This document shows positions 17,190 to 25,903 of a stretch of 64,000 bases of DNA, one piece after another. Position numbers and translations under genes: made by a program. The number at the start of each line of letters is the position of its first letter. Within the stretch, counting starts at the first letter, position 1. The DNA is from Saprospiraceae bacterium (GTDB lineage: Bacteria; Bacteroidota; Bacteroidia; Chitinophagales; Saprospiraceae), in the NCBI GenBank assembly GCA_016718505.1, contig JADKDE010000001.1, positions 434,001 through 498,000 on the forward strand. Reading direction: 5' to 3'. The notes beneath the pieces are model-generated. The model was given only the letters and a program-made list of their open reading frames with translations, was not told where the DNA came from and searched no databases.

Positions 17190-20027
17190 ATGAAAAAATT
17201 TATTAACCAAATCGGTTGCTTTTTGTCTGTTGGTCTTTTGACAATGGCGATAATCCAAAATCCATTGCTAGCGCAAAAGAAGTCTCCAGGAAAACCAAAC
17301 GATTATAGAAAAACTAAGCCTGTGCCACCACCACCGCCACCACCCCCACCACCAATTGCAGTTGAAAACAACAATTTAAAAAAGACTGCTGAAGCAGAAG
17401 GAATAACTGAATACGTACTTCCAAATGGGTTGAAAGTATTATTATTTCCAGATCAGTCTAAGCAGACTATTACCGTGAATATAACCTATTTAGTAGGATC
17501 TCGAAATGAAAATTATGGAGAGACGGGAATGGCTCACTTGCTGGAGCATCTTGTGTTCAAGGGTACACCCAAGCACCCCAATATTCCAGCAGAATTAACC
17601 TCCCATGGTGCCAGACCGAATGGTACGACTTGGCTAGATAGAACCAATTATTTTGAAACATTCGCCGCTACTGACGAAAATCTGAAGTGGGCTTTGGATC
17701 TAGAATCCGACAGAATGGTGAACTCATTTATCGCTAAGAAAGATTTGGATAGTGAGATGACAGTTGTTAGAAACGAATTCGAATCGGGTGAAAATAACCC
17801 TTCGAGAATTTTGAATGAAAGGATTGTTTCCACAGCCTATTTGTGGCATAATTATGGTAAATCAACCATAGGCGCCAGATCAGATATAGAAAATGTTCCT
17901 ATCGATAAACTTCAAGCTTTTTATAGAAAATATTATCAGCCAGACAATGCAGTATTATTGGTTGGAGGTAAAATAGATCCAGCAAAAACCCTGACTCTTA
18001 TCACCGAATATTTTGGCAAGATTCCTCGTCCAGCTAGAGTTTTGGATAAAACATATACCAGCGAACCCACACAAGATGGTGAAAGAAATGTAATCTTAAA
18101 AAGATCAGGTGATATCCAAGTCGTGGCTTGTGCTTATCATATCCCACCTGGGTCACACCCTGATTATGCAGCCATAGAAGTATTGATAGAAATGCTTACT
18201 GCTGAACCAAGTGGAGCATTATACAAAGCACTAATTGAAAACAAAAAAGCAAGCCAACAATATGGATATTCCTATGCATTGAAAGAACCAGGTATTGCTT
18301 TTTTTAATGCTGATGTTCCGAAAGAAAAAAGTTTGGAAGAAGCAAAAAAAACCATGCTTGATTTGTTTGATAATTTAAAAAATGTTACTCCAACTAAAGA
18401 AGAGGTGGAAAGGGCAAAGAATAAATTGCTTAAAGACTTCGATCTTACCTACAGAAATACAGAACGGGTTGGTGTAGGAATTAGTGAATACATAGCTACA
18501 GGGGATTGGCGTTTGGCTTATATTTTCAGAGACTGGTTGAGAAAAGTGAGCGTGGATGATATAGTTAGAGTTCAGAAAGCGTATTTTAAGCCATCTAATA
18601 GAACCGTTGGTATCTTTATACCAGAGCAAAATCCAGATAGAGCCGAAATACCACAAGCACCAGATGTTGAAAGTTTAGTTAAGGACTACAAAGGAGATCC
18701 ACTCGTTGCCGAAGGAGAAGCCTTCGATCCATCCCCAACAAACATCGAGAGCAGAACTACTAGAAATCAAGCTGCGAATGGGATGAAATATGCATTTTTG
18801 ACAAAGAAAACAAAAGGGAACGTTGTTTCAGCTAGTATTACTTTGAGATTTGGTGATGAGAATTCACTTCAAAATAGAGGCGCTACCCCAGATTTCGTAG
18901 GGGGACTATTGGAGCGTGGAACCACTAAAATGAGTCGTCAGCAGATCAAAGATGAATTTGATAGATTGAAGGCTAGAGTGAGTATTTATGGTGGAGCAAG
19001 TAGTGCTAGCGCAAATATTGAAACTACAAGAGAAAATCTTCCTGCGGTGATGAAACTAGTAGCAGATGTGTTCAAGAATCCTATATTCCCAGAAAAGGAT
19101 TTGGAAGAATTGAAAGCGGAATATATTGCGAATTCTGAACAACAAAAATCAGATCCTCAAGCTTTGGCAAGTATGAATTTTTCTAAAAGTATGAATCAGT
19201 GGCCGAAAGGCGACCCTCGATATGTACCTGACTTTGATGAAGAGATTGCCAATTATAAAGCCGTTAAAATAGAGGATGTAAGAGCATTTTATAGAGATTT
19301 TTATGGAGCCAATAATGCAACGGCTTCTGTTGTAGGTGATTTTGACGAAAAAGAGTTGAGAGCTATATTGGATCAAGAATTTGGAAACTGGAGGAGCAGC
19401 AAAACATTTACACGATTGGCCAACCCATATAAGCCCAACAAAGTTCTAAACGAAAACATAAAAACTCCAGATAAAGCCAATGCAATGTTTTTAGCTGGGA
19501 TGACGATGCCACTAAAAGATACAGATCCAGATTATCCATCTTTAATCATGGGTAATTATATGCTAGGAGGTGGATTCCTTAACAGTCGATTGGCTGTTAG
19601 AATAAGACAGAAAGAAGGACTATCATATGGTGTAGGATCTATGTTAAATGCTAGCGCATTGGATCAGAATGGAACATTTACGGGATATGCTATCTATGCT
19701 CCAGAGAATGTTGGAAAACTTGAGCAAGCTTTCAAAGAAGAAATAGAACGAGTTTTGAAAGATGGCTTTACGAAAGATGAATTGGACGCGGCTCGCAATG
19801 GATATTTACAGTCAAGGCAAGTCGGACGCGCTCAAGATAGATCACTGGCTGGCACATTGAATAATTATTTGTTTTATCAGCGAGACATGAAATGGGATGA
19901 AGCCTTTGAAAATCAATTAAAAGCGGTAACGCCAGAGTCAATCAAGGCAGCATTTAACAAATACGTTGATTTAAAGAAAATGACAATAATCAAAGCTGGG
20001 GATTTTGACAAAATCAAAAAACCATAG
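17190..20027 (+). CDS. M16-family zinc metalloprotease, two-domain, secreted
   Basis: The 945-aa protein holds two M16 (pitrilysin-type) halves. The first has the inverted zinc motif HLLEH at residues 116-120 with the third ligand Glu196 in RNEFE, exactly 76 residues on, so it should be an active peptidase. The second half (about 520-945) has the GGGFLNSRL and R-x-x-x-GLSYGV phrases of the substrate-binding partner domain. A signal peptide (1-29, ending LLAQ) predicts export. A run of ten prolines (46-55) separates it from the catalytic domain, perhaps as a rigid spacer. Likely role: degradation of peptides in the periplasm. It is monocistronic, with a terminator 34 nt downstream. Confidence 0.9.
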   Translation: MKKFINQIGCFLSVGLLTMAIIQNPLLAQKKSPGKPNDYRKTKPVPPPPPPPPPPIAVENNNLKKTAEAEGITEYVLPNGLKVLLFPDQSKQTITVNITYLVGSRNENYGETGMAHLLEHLVFKGTPKHPNIPAELTSHGARPNGTTWLDRTNYFETFAATDENLKWALDLESDRMVNSFIAKKDLDSEMTVVRNEFESGENNPSRILNERIVSTAYLWHNYGKSTIGARSDIENVPIDKLQAFYRKYYQPDNAVLLVGGKIDPAKTLTLITEYFGKIPRPARVLDKTYTSEPTQDGERNVILKRSGDIQVVACAYHIPPGSHPDYAAIEVLIEMLTAEPSGALYKALIENKKASQQYGYSYALKEPGIAFFNADVPKEKSLEEAKKTMLDLFDNLKNVTPTKEEVERAKNKLLKDFDLTYRNTERVGVGISEYIATGDWRLAYIFRDWLRKVSVDDIVRVQKAYFKPSNRTVGIFIPEQNPDRAEIPQAPDVESLVKDYKGDPLVAEGEAFDPSPTNIESRTTRNQAANGMKYAFLTKKTKGNVVSASITLRFGDENSLQNRGATPDFVGGLLERGTTKMSRQQIKDEFDRLKARVSIYGGASSASANIETTRENLPAVMKLVADVFKNPIFPEKDLEELKAEYIANSEQQKSDPQALASMNFSKSMNQWPKGDPRYVPDFDEEIANYKAVKIEDVRAFYRDFYGANNATASVVGDFDEKELRAILDQEFGNWRSSKTFTRLANPYKPNKVLNENIKTPDKANAMFLAGMTMPLKDTDPDYPSLIMGNYMLGGGFLNSRLAVRIRQKEGLSYGVGSMLNASALDQNGTFTGYAIYAPENVGKLEQAFKEEIERVLKDGFTKDELDAARNGYLQSRQVGRAQDRSLAGTLNNYLFYQRDMKWDEAFENQLKAVTPESIKAAFNKYVDLKKMTIIKAGDFDKIKKP

Positions 20028-20060
20028 ACAGAATAACTTGTACGATTATTAAAAATAAAG

Positions 20061-20093
20061 AAGGGAGGATTATTAAATCTTCCCTTTTTCTTT
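20061..20093 (+). terminator. Rho-independent terminator after the M16 gene
   Basis: A 10-bp stem (20061-20070 with 20077-20086, one G-U pair) around the loop TATTAA runs into a T-rich tail (TTTTTCTTT). Confidence 0.75.
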
Positions 20094-20106
20094 GCTATAA
20101 TTTAAG

Positions 20107-20324
20107 TATATTTGGATTATAATAAATACTAGGTAATACCGATAAAATATAATAAAGGATCGATTTCAAGTTGGGGAAAATGCGAAAGGGATAGTAGAGG
20201 TACTCAATGTGGTTAGGTCTTAGAAAAAGACCTAACGGAACGAAGTGAACCCTCGAATAGCCCGACCGAAGTGAAGCGGAGGATTCGCCCAAGTATTAAA
20301 AACTAAAAAAGGTGCATTTGGACA
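20107..20324 (+). other. Structured intergenic element, possible ncRNA or repeat unit
   Basis: No gene is supported here. TATATTTG at 20107-20114 is a good -7 box on the plus strand. The segment then holds a perfect 10-bp inverted repeat, GTTAGGTCTT (20212-20221) with AAGACCTAAC (20227-20236), loop AGAAA. It also holds two copies of CGAAGTGAA at 20241-20249 and 20267-20275 (26-nt spacing), and the outer pair CGAAT/ATTCG around the second copy. Base composition is more GC-rich than the usual spacers here. It could be a long 5' leader for the downstream operon, an independent small RNA or a dispersed intergenic repeat. One window cannot show which. Confidence 0.45.
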
Positions 20325-20822
20325 ATGTATGATTACTTCAAGCAGGTTTGTTGCGAATTGGTAGAACTCACAGAAATGATAAGTGAGGAAGACTATTCTA
20401 TGGTCAGAAAGGAACTTCAAGGGGCGAGTGTGGGTCAGCATTATAGGCATGTAATAGAAATGCTGGAATGTTTGGAGCGGGGCTATGATTTGGGCGAGAT
20501 AAATTATGACAAAAGGCCTAGAAATAGGGCGATGGAGGAAAAGCCAGAGCTGGCCAGAAAAATTATCGAACTGTTATCAACTCAACTGACAAAAAGCGAC
20601 AAGGACTTGGTCTTGAAATATGAAATGAATGGGTTAGAAATCTCAATACAAACCACGTTTTTTAGAGAGCTTATTTACAATATTGATCATTGTATTCATC
20701 ATCAGGCGATCATCAAACATGTAGTATTGGAGGCATTAAAAATTAAATTGCCATCTGATTTTGGAATTGCTTATTCAACCAAAATTTATAAAGAAAAATG
20801 TGTACCGTCAGTTTCTGCATAA
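20325..20822 (+). CDS. DinB-like four-helix metal-binding protein
   Basis: The 165-aa, mostly helical protein keeps the histidines of the DinB/YfiT-like fold: QHYRHV with His39 and His42 in the second helix, and H-x-x-x-H at His122-His126 in the fourth (phrase IDHCIHHQ). Together these can bind one divalent metal. DinB relatives include thiol S-transferases and metal-dependent hydrolases, and many remain uncharacterised. No DNA-polymerase similarity is implied by the name. It is the first of four overlapping genes; the next start lies 25 bp inside its 3' end. Start ATG 20325 fits the fold. Confidence 0.75.
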   Translation: MYDYFKQVCCELVELTEMISEEDYSMVRKELQGASVGQHYRHVIEMLECLERGYDLGEINYDKRPRNRAMEEKPELARKIIELLSTQLTKSDKDLVLKYEMNGLEISIQTTFFRELIYNIDHCIHHQAIIKHVVLEALKIKLPSDFGIAYSTKIYKEKCVPSVSA

Positions 20823-21520
20823 ATCAAGGTGAAGTTATTTTTACATCAAATCGGGATGAAAGAACGATAAGACCAGCCTCTACGATGCCGATGGTTGAAA
20901 ATGTGGGTAGTAAAAATATCATATACCCGAAGGATCCACAAAGTGGAGGAACATGGATTGGTTGTGACGATTGGGGTAATTGTATCATTTTGTTGAATGG
21001 TGGATTCGAAATGCATCAGCTAAAGGAAAAATACCGAATGAGCCGTGGAATTATCGTTAAAGAGAGCATAGGAAGCAATGATCCTTTAAAATATATCAAA
21101 GAGGTAGAACTATCTGATATCGAACCATTTCAAGTGATTCTATATGGCAATGGTCGATTGGATAGAATGGTTTGGGATGGTAGTGAAAAGCATTTTTTCG
21201 ATTTGGACATTGAGAAAACGCATATATTTTCATCAGTAACGCTTTATGATGAAAAAATGAGATCAGATCGCGAAATGTGGTGGGAGGATTTTCTTAAGTC
21301 ACATGAAATAAATGGCGAGAATATCTTTAAATTTCACTCAACCTACAAATCTGAGGATCGGAATTCTGGCTTGGTAATCAATCGCGAAAACAAAGTGAAG
21401 ACTTATAGTGTCAGCCAAATAATCCTTAACAATAATCAAGGAAAATTTAAGCACCTTGATATGCAAACAAATGAGTCAAAGACAATTAAGTTTACCATAG
21501 CAGATGTTGAAAGGATTTAG
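20798..21520 (+). CDS. NRDE/TANGO2-family protein (putative Ntn hydrolase)
   Basis: The 240-aa protein begins MCTVSF and has the name-giving NRDE tetrapeptide at residues 18-21, then GGTWIGCDDWGNCIILLNG. These mark the family of eukaryotic TANGO2, proposed to have an N-terminal-nucleophile hydrolase fold. If Met1 is removed, Cys2 would be the catalytic nucleophile. Bacterial members have no settled function; haem or metabolite handling has been proposed for relatives. There is no signal peptide. It overlaps DinB upstream by 25 bp and the ATP-grasp gene downstream by 17 bp, indicating tight cotranslation. Confidence 0.85.
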   Translation: MCTVSFCINQGEVIFTSNRDERTIRPASTMPMVENVGSKNIIYPKDPQSGGTWIGCDDWGNCIILLNGGFEMHQLKEKYRMSRGIIVKESIGSNDPLKYIKEVELSDIEPFQVILYGNGRLDRMVWDGSEKHFFDLDIEKTHIFSSVTLYDEKMRSDREMWWEDFLKSHEINGENIFKFHSTYKSEDRNSGLVINRENKVKTYSVSQIILNNNQGKFKHLDMQTNESKTIKFTIADVERI

Positions 21521-22574
21521 GTATTTTATCCATCGATGGGTCCACTGGGAGTATTGGCCAGATTGGCTAGTATTTGTGCCAATAGTGCCGTATTATTTAT
21601 ATCTGTCAGCTAAGGCAAGGTCTTTATTTTTTTTTAGCTCATCGAATCCAACGATGGAATATGGAGGGATGGCTGGCGAATCAAAAATGGATGTTTATGA
21701 CTTAATCCCGAGTGAATACTTACCTAAAACTATTTTGTGCAAGAAAGATGAAAGTTTATCAAAAATTAAAGCATTTTTGATTGAAGAAAAAATCAACTAC
21801 CCGATTTTTGTGAAACCAGACAAAGGGGGAAAAGGAATGGGTGTCGAGATAATAAATAAGTGGGAAGAACTAGAAAAATATGCCCAAGAAATGCCTCTAG
21901 ATATAATTTGTCAAGAGAAAATTGATTTTCCTAACGAAGTGGGGATATTTTATATAAAATACCCCGATGCTGAGCACGGTTTTATAAGTGGAATGGTTGG
22001 AAAAAAAGCTGTAAAGGTGGTAGGAGATGGGAAAAGCACCCTCGAAGAATTAATTATAAACAATCCGAGGTTTTATTTTCAGAAGGAGTATTTATTCAAA
22101 AAATTTAATCATTTATTAGAGAATGTAATTCCACGGACTGAAGAAGTCATGCTTTCAACAATAGGCAACCATGCAAGAGGTTCAGAATTTGTCGATTTGA
22201 CAACCATGGTCGATGAAAAACTTGAGCGGCAAATTGACTCAATTTCAAACAAAATCCCCCAATTTTATTTTGGCAGATATGATATAAAATACAATAGCTT
22301 GGCAGAATTAGCAGAGGGAAAAAATTTCAAAATTATCGAGCTGAACGGAGCAGGAAGTGCTCCAACGCATATTTATGACCCCAATTTTGGCCTTTTTACT
22401 GCATGGAAAGTATTGACAAGGCACTGGAAATATTTATACGATATCTCAGTTATGAATCAACAGAGGGGTATTGGGTTTATGAGTTTTAGAGATGGGATGA
22501 AAATGATTAAAATAAACAATGAAGTCATACAACAATTGGTTGATTATCAGCGAAAATCTTTGACCAGTGAATGA
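21504..22574 (+). CDS. ATP-grasp ligase, D-Ala-D-Ala ligase-like, unknown substrate
   Basis: The 356-aa protein has an ATP-grasp core: PIFVKPDKGGKGMGV (about 92-106) is the ATP-binding lysine and glycine-rich loop, and KIIELNGAG near residue 275 gives the metal-binding Glu/Asn. The N-terminal ~60 residues are unusual, with a Trp-rich stretch (HRWVHWEYWPDWL, about 10-22) followed by a hydrophobic run suggesting membrane association, then GGMAGESK. I recognise this as a recurring Bacteroidota ATP-grasp variant without assigned function. The class ligates a carboxylate to an amine via an acyl-phosphate. Overlap with NRDE (17 bp) and the LysE-type exporter (8 bp) suggests it makes or modifies the exported compound. 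Confidence 0.75.
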   Translation: MLKGFRYFIHRWVHWEYWPDWLVFVPIVPYYLYLSAKARSLFFFSSSNPTMEYGGMAGESKMDVYDLIPSEYLPKTILCKKDESLSKIKAFLIEEKINYPIFVKPDKGGKGMGVEIINKWEELEKYAQEMPLDIICQEKIDFPNEVGIFYIKYPDAEHGFISGMVGKKAVKVVGDGKSTLEELIINNPRFYFQKEYLFKKFNHLLENVIPRTEEVMLSTIGNHARGSEFVDLTTMVDEKLERQIDSISNKIPQFYFGRYDIKYNSLAELAEGKNFKIIELNGAGSAPTHIYDPNFGLFTAWKVLTRHWKYLYDISVMNQQRGIGFMSFRDGMKMIKINNEVIQQLVDYQRKSLTSE

Positions 22575-23232
22575 CTATTCTAAACAAATGTATCCTGGAA
22601 TTCTTGGATTGTTTATATCATTTCTAGGAACATTGCCTTTGGGGGTGCTTAATGTTTTTGGTGCTTATTTGTATCAAAAACTTGGACTTGAATATTTAAT
22701 TTCTTTTGGAATGGGTATTGTAGTGATTGAAGTAATAGTATTGCTATTGATTATTTATTTATTAAATTGGATACGCAATCAAACTCAATGGATATCAATA
22801 TTGACAAATCTGTCGAATTTGGCGTTTATTTTGATTGGAGTGGGCTTAATAATGAAAGACCAAGATGTAGCACCCATTCACAACGAAAATTTAAGCATGT
22901 TTGCCGCCTTCGGATTGGGCATGTTTGGAAATGCAATCAATCCTATACAAGTGGGATTTTGGATACCGTGGACCTTTAAAATTTTATACTCCAAAAACGA
23001 GACTGAAAGGAGAGAAAAAGGAAGAATATTTTGGTGGATTCTTGGGGCGAGTGTGGGGACAATGCTGGGTTTGATCGTTTTTGCAGTATTAATGGCAGCA
23101 TTTCACGAGAAATTTGTTGCCAAGCTAGCCAATATAGATGATATCATAGGAGGAGTGTTCGTTTTGTATGGCCTATTTCAAATCACTTTATCTCAAATAA
23201 AAAAGGGCCGCCCTAAAGACAGCCCTTTGTAG
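22567..23232 (+). CDS. LysE-type amino-acid/small-molecule exporter
   Basis: The 221-aa protein has about six membrane helices and the N-terminal phrase GLFISFLGTLPLGVLNV, typical of LysE/RhtB exporters. A conserved polar NPIQVG stretch lies at about 133-138. The start is GTG 22567, overlapping the ATP-grasp gene by 8 bp; ATG 22588 is an alternative with a 14-nt gap. Being fourth in a set of overlapping genes, it probably exports the product or a toxic by-product of that pathway. Its last 30 nt form the hairpin that terminates the convergent gene. The substrate is unknown. Confidence 0.75.
   Translation: MNDYSKQMYPGILGLFISFLGTLPLGVLNVFGAYLYQKLGLEYLISFGMGIVVIEVIVLLLIIYLLNWIRNQTQWISILTNLSNLAFILIGVGLIMKDQDVAPIHNENLSMFAAFGLGMFGNAINPIQVGFWIPWTFKILYSKNETERREKGRIFWWILGASVGTMLGLIVFAVLMAAFHEKFVAKLANIDDIIGGVFVLYGLFQITLSQIKKGRPKDSPL
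23197..23229 (-). terminator. Terminator of the Omp28-like gene, inside the end of the convergent exporter gene
   Basis: Read on the minus strand, AAAGGGC (complement of 23222-23228) pairs with GCCCTTT (complement of 23202-23208) and runs into TTTTTTATTT. The stem lies wholly within the last codons of the plus-strand exporter gene. Confidence 0.65.
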
Positions 23233-23250
23233 TATATATCTAAATTAATT

Positions 23251-25224
23251 TTATTTAATTATAGAAATTTTCTTTGTAGTTTCTCCAGATTCTGATTTGG
23301 TGCGCAATAAATAGAAACCAGCGGCTACGGTTGGCTTCCAAACCAAAGTGTGCTTTCCAGCGGCAAATGGTGTGTTATTAGCAATATTTTCAACTACTTT
23401 ACCAGTTAAGTCGATGATATCTACAGAGATATTTTCTTGCTTATTGGGTGAAATTTCAATATTCAATTCGGTTGAAATTGGATTCGGATACAAATTAATT
23501 TTACCATCAAAAGCAACAGGGTCACCAGTTGAAGTTATTCCTAAAAACCTAAGATTGTCAAGCCAAAGATAGTTACCATAATCTGAAACACCTGTTATGG
23601 AGAAGAGTATTTCAGAGTCCGCTGCAAATGTTGGTAGATTTATCGTATCTGTAGCCCATTGATTAGAAGTCGGGATGAATGCGGGTTCTTGAGGAGCAGC
23701 TGTTTCAAGCTCTGCTCCAGTTTTTTCGACGATTGTAGTCCAAGTTGAACCGCAGTTAGTTGAATATTCAAAACGAAGTCTGTCATCTGGAGGAGTTGGA
23801 GTCGATGCGTCAGTATATTTAGCATGAGCTCTATCATAAACAAGTTTCAAGTTCGTAGCATTAATTTTTAACTTTGGCAAGAACAATCGACCAATTTGGC
23901 CATAAGTATTTGTACTCCATCCATAATAATTAATACCTAAAGCTTGGTCACTTGTGCCATAGGCTCCAAGTTCGTTTGGACCAAAACCTACATCAGCTGA
24001 ACTGAACACTCTGAAAGCACTGTTGTAAGTCGAAGAATTTACATAATTAGCGGGTAATCCTGGGGTAGAAAAATTTTCAAAATTTTGTTCTAACCCAGCA
24101 ACAGATACTACTGCTCTTGGTGCCGTAATGACACTATTCGATGTAATAAAATTATTCAAACTATATAAATCCCTTGGTGCACCATTTATATCTGATAATT
24201 TGTATGTAATAACCGATTTACCATCAACTAATTGCACATTATTAAATTCTGCAATAATGGTATCATTTGTATTTAGAGTCCTATTATAAGGAATGCTACC
24301 GCCCAAAGTACCGTTTACAAAGTATTCAACCTTAAAATTATTAATTGGCAATGTTCCGTGGTTTTTTACAAACAATTTAAAACTAACATCATAGTCACAA
24401 AGTCCAGTATTTGTAACAAATGATTTGGTGGTTATACCAAGATCTGGTAAACTGATATCTGTTGGTCTTGGAGCAGATACTTCAGCGTTATACACAAATT
24501 TGGTATCCCAGTTTTGTAGATAAGCAATTACCTCTAACTGGCGAGGATCGGCGATATAGCTGGGAACATAAGATCTAAATGCCATTACAATAGAATCACC
24601 TGCAGCGATGGAAGTATAAGGAGTTCCTGTTTTATTTGTTAAAAATTTTCTCAATACGTGATTGAAAATTCTTTCGCCGTTAGATCCAGGAGCAACAGCA
24701 TAAGTTATTACCTTTTCATTAAGTGCGACAAACGTTCTTAAATCACCAGTTATCGTATTTGCACTAACATTTTTATATTTCACGTTGATTGTGATAGAAT
24801 CTCCATTTGTATCAACTTGGTGATCCATGGTAATTGCTATCGGTGAGGTAGCGGGCAAAGTGCCTAGAACGGCTTCTGTTACCTCTTCTGGTGAATAAAC
24901 AGAAAGTCCATCAAGGATAACTCTAGGAACTCTATCAATTAAAGAATTGCCGTCTCCATCAACATATACGGAATCCGCATAATAATCCAAAACAGCTTTG
25001 TAATCATTATGCATAGGGTCATAACCAGGATATGAAACTTGGATTTTAGAAACAACAACTTTGTTGGAATAAGTATTTAGTCTTGAGTCAAAAGCAGGAT
25101 TTAAAGCAGCACAAGGCCCGCAACTAGCATTTGTCCACTCTTGGACCAAAGATTTTCTAGGTGCCTGAGCAAGCAAGTTAACAGTAATGAACAAAGAAAA
25201 AACCAGTATAAAATTTAATTTCAT
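23251..25224 (-). CDS. Omp28-like secreted protein with T9SS sorting domain
   Basis: The 657-aa protein has a signal peptide (1-20, ending LLAQ). A thioredoxin-like N-terminal domain follows, with SCGPCAAL (Cys35, Cys38) and the phrase DRVPRVILDG, as in Omp28-related proteins. Middle beta-sandwich domains include one like choice-of-anchor J (about 385-555). The C-terminal T9SS type A sorting domain begins LYPNPIS at about 580 and contains GKVV and the terminal KISIIK. It should pass the outer membrane by type IX secretion and lose its tail. The CxxC pair could be redox-active. A promoter-like box lies 39 nt upstream and a terminator follows. Confidence 0.85.
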   Translation of the reverse strand: MKLNFILVFSLFITVNLLAQAPRKSLVQEWTNASCGPCAALNPAFDSRLNTYSNKVVVSKIQVSYPGYDPMHNDYKAVLDYYADSVYVDGDGNSLIDRVPRVILDGLSVYSPEEVTEAVLGTLPATSPIAITMDHQVDTNGDSITINVKYKNVSANTITGDLRTFVALNEKVITYAVAPGSNGERIFNHVLRKFLTNKTGTPYTSIAAGDSIVMAFRSYVPSYIADPRQLEVIAYLQNWDTKFVYNAEVSAPRPTDISLPDLGITTKSFVTNTGLCDYDVSFKLFVKNHGTLPINNFKVEYFVNGTLGGSIPYNRTLNTNDTIIAEFNNVQLVDGKSVITYKLSDINGAPRDLYSLNNFITSNSVITAPRAVVSVAGLEQNFENFSTPGLPANYVNSSTYNSAFRVFSSADVGFGPNELGAYGTSDQALGINYYGWSTNTYGQIGRLFLPKLKINATNLKLVYDRAHAKYTDASTPTPPDDRLRFEYSTNCGSTWTTIVEKTGAELETAAPQEPAFIPTSNQWATDTINLPTFAADSEILFSITGVSDYGNYLWLDNLRFLGITSTGDPVAFDGKINLYPNPISTELNIEISPNKQENISVDIIDLTGKVVENIANNTPFAAGKHTLVWKPTVAAGFYLLRTKSESGETTKKISIIK

Positions 25225-25262
25225 AACTATTGTAATTTAAAATAAAGGATTAAATAATTGTA

Positions 25263-25270
25263 CAAAATTA
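25263..25270 (-). promoter_or_regulatory. Candidate -7 box for the Omp28-like gene
   Basis: The minus strand reads TAATTTTG, a full TAnnTTTG match. It gives the gene its own promoter separate from the upstream LysE-type gene. No -33 box is obvious. Confidence 0.4.
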
Positions 25271-25280
25271 TAATTATAAT

Positions 25281-25898
25281 TTACAAATTCTTAAAAAAAC
25301 AACCATTTGATAAAAAATAAATGGAAAAGCATATAAAAGCAAGTCCGGAAATCATATTTACGTAATAAATATTCTTAATAGATAGAAATTTTTTGAGAGC
25401 AGAGGCAAAAAAACCAATGCCCAATTCTGTTAATAATATCCCCATCAAGCATCCTAGATAAACAAACAGCGCGTTGGTGTGGTGATTTTGGTGTGCAAAA
25501 TTTGAAAAGGCTATCCAAATAAAGAAGTTGGCGGGATTAAAAAAATTTAAAGCAAAGCCAGAAAAAAAACCAGAATAAGTCCTTTGGACACTTATTGTTG
25601 GTTCCTTTTTGTTTTTAAATAAAATAAATAACCCAAATAACAACAATATGACGAAATTAATAAAATGAAAAAGGGATGAATTCGCAGAAATAAAATCTGT
25701 GTCCAAAAATCTAAAACCAAATAGAATAAGCGATATTATAACGATATCGGCAAATATTACGCCTAGCGATATGGGTATAACGGTCTTAAAACCACCAGAT
25801 AGGACAGAGTTTATAATGGAAAAAAAAACGGGACCAAGGGCAAAACTCATAAAAAAACCAATAGGTAACCCAATCAAAATTAATCGAAACTCCTCCAA
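25281..25898 (-). CDS. LysE-family translocator
   Basis: The 205-aa protein with six predicted membrane helices carries the LysE/RhtB N-terminal phrase LPIGFFMSFALGPVFF, including the Gly-Pro kink, and FFNPANFFIW in the middle, equivalent to the family's NP motif. It should export amino acids or related small molecules. It starts 5 nt after the GT2 gene, so it is the last gene of a tadA-metH-GT2-LysE run. It is only distantly similar to the plus-strand LysE-type gene 2 kb away and is not a recent duplicate. Confidence 0.8.
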   Translation of the reverse strand: MEEFRLILIGLPIGFFMSFALGPVFFSIINSVLSGGFKTVIPISLGVIFADIVIISLILFGFRFLDTDFISANSSLFHFINFVILLLFGLFILFKNKKEPTISVQRTYSGFFSGFALNFFNPANFFIWIAFSNFAHQNHHTNALFVYLGCLMGILLTELGIGFFASALKKFLSIKNIYYVNMISGLAFICFSIYFLSNGCFFKNL

Positions 25899-25903
25899 AA
25901 CTA

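Noticed and set aside
20095..20292. 65-aa minus-strand frame in the 20.1-20.3 kb spacer
   Set aside because: It crosses the hairpin and repeats, lacks a recognisable domain and looks like chance.
22567..25898. Recent duplication of the two LysE-type genes
   Set aside because: Apart from general family motifs their sequences and lengths differ, so they are old paralogues or unrelated members.
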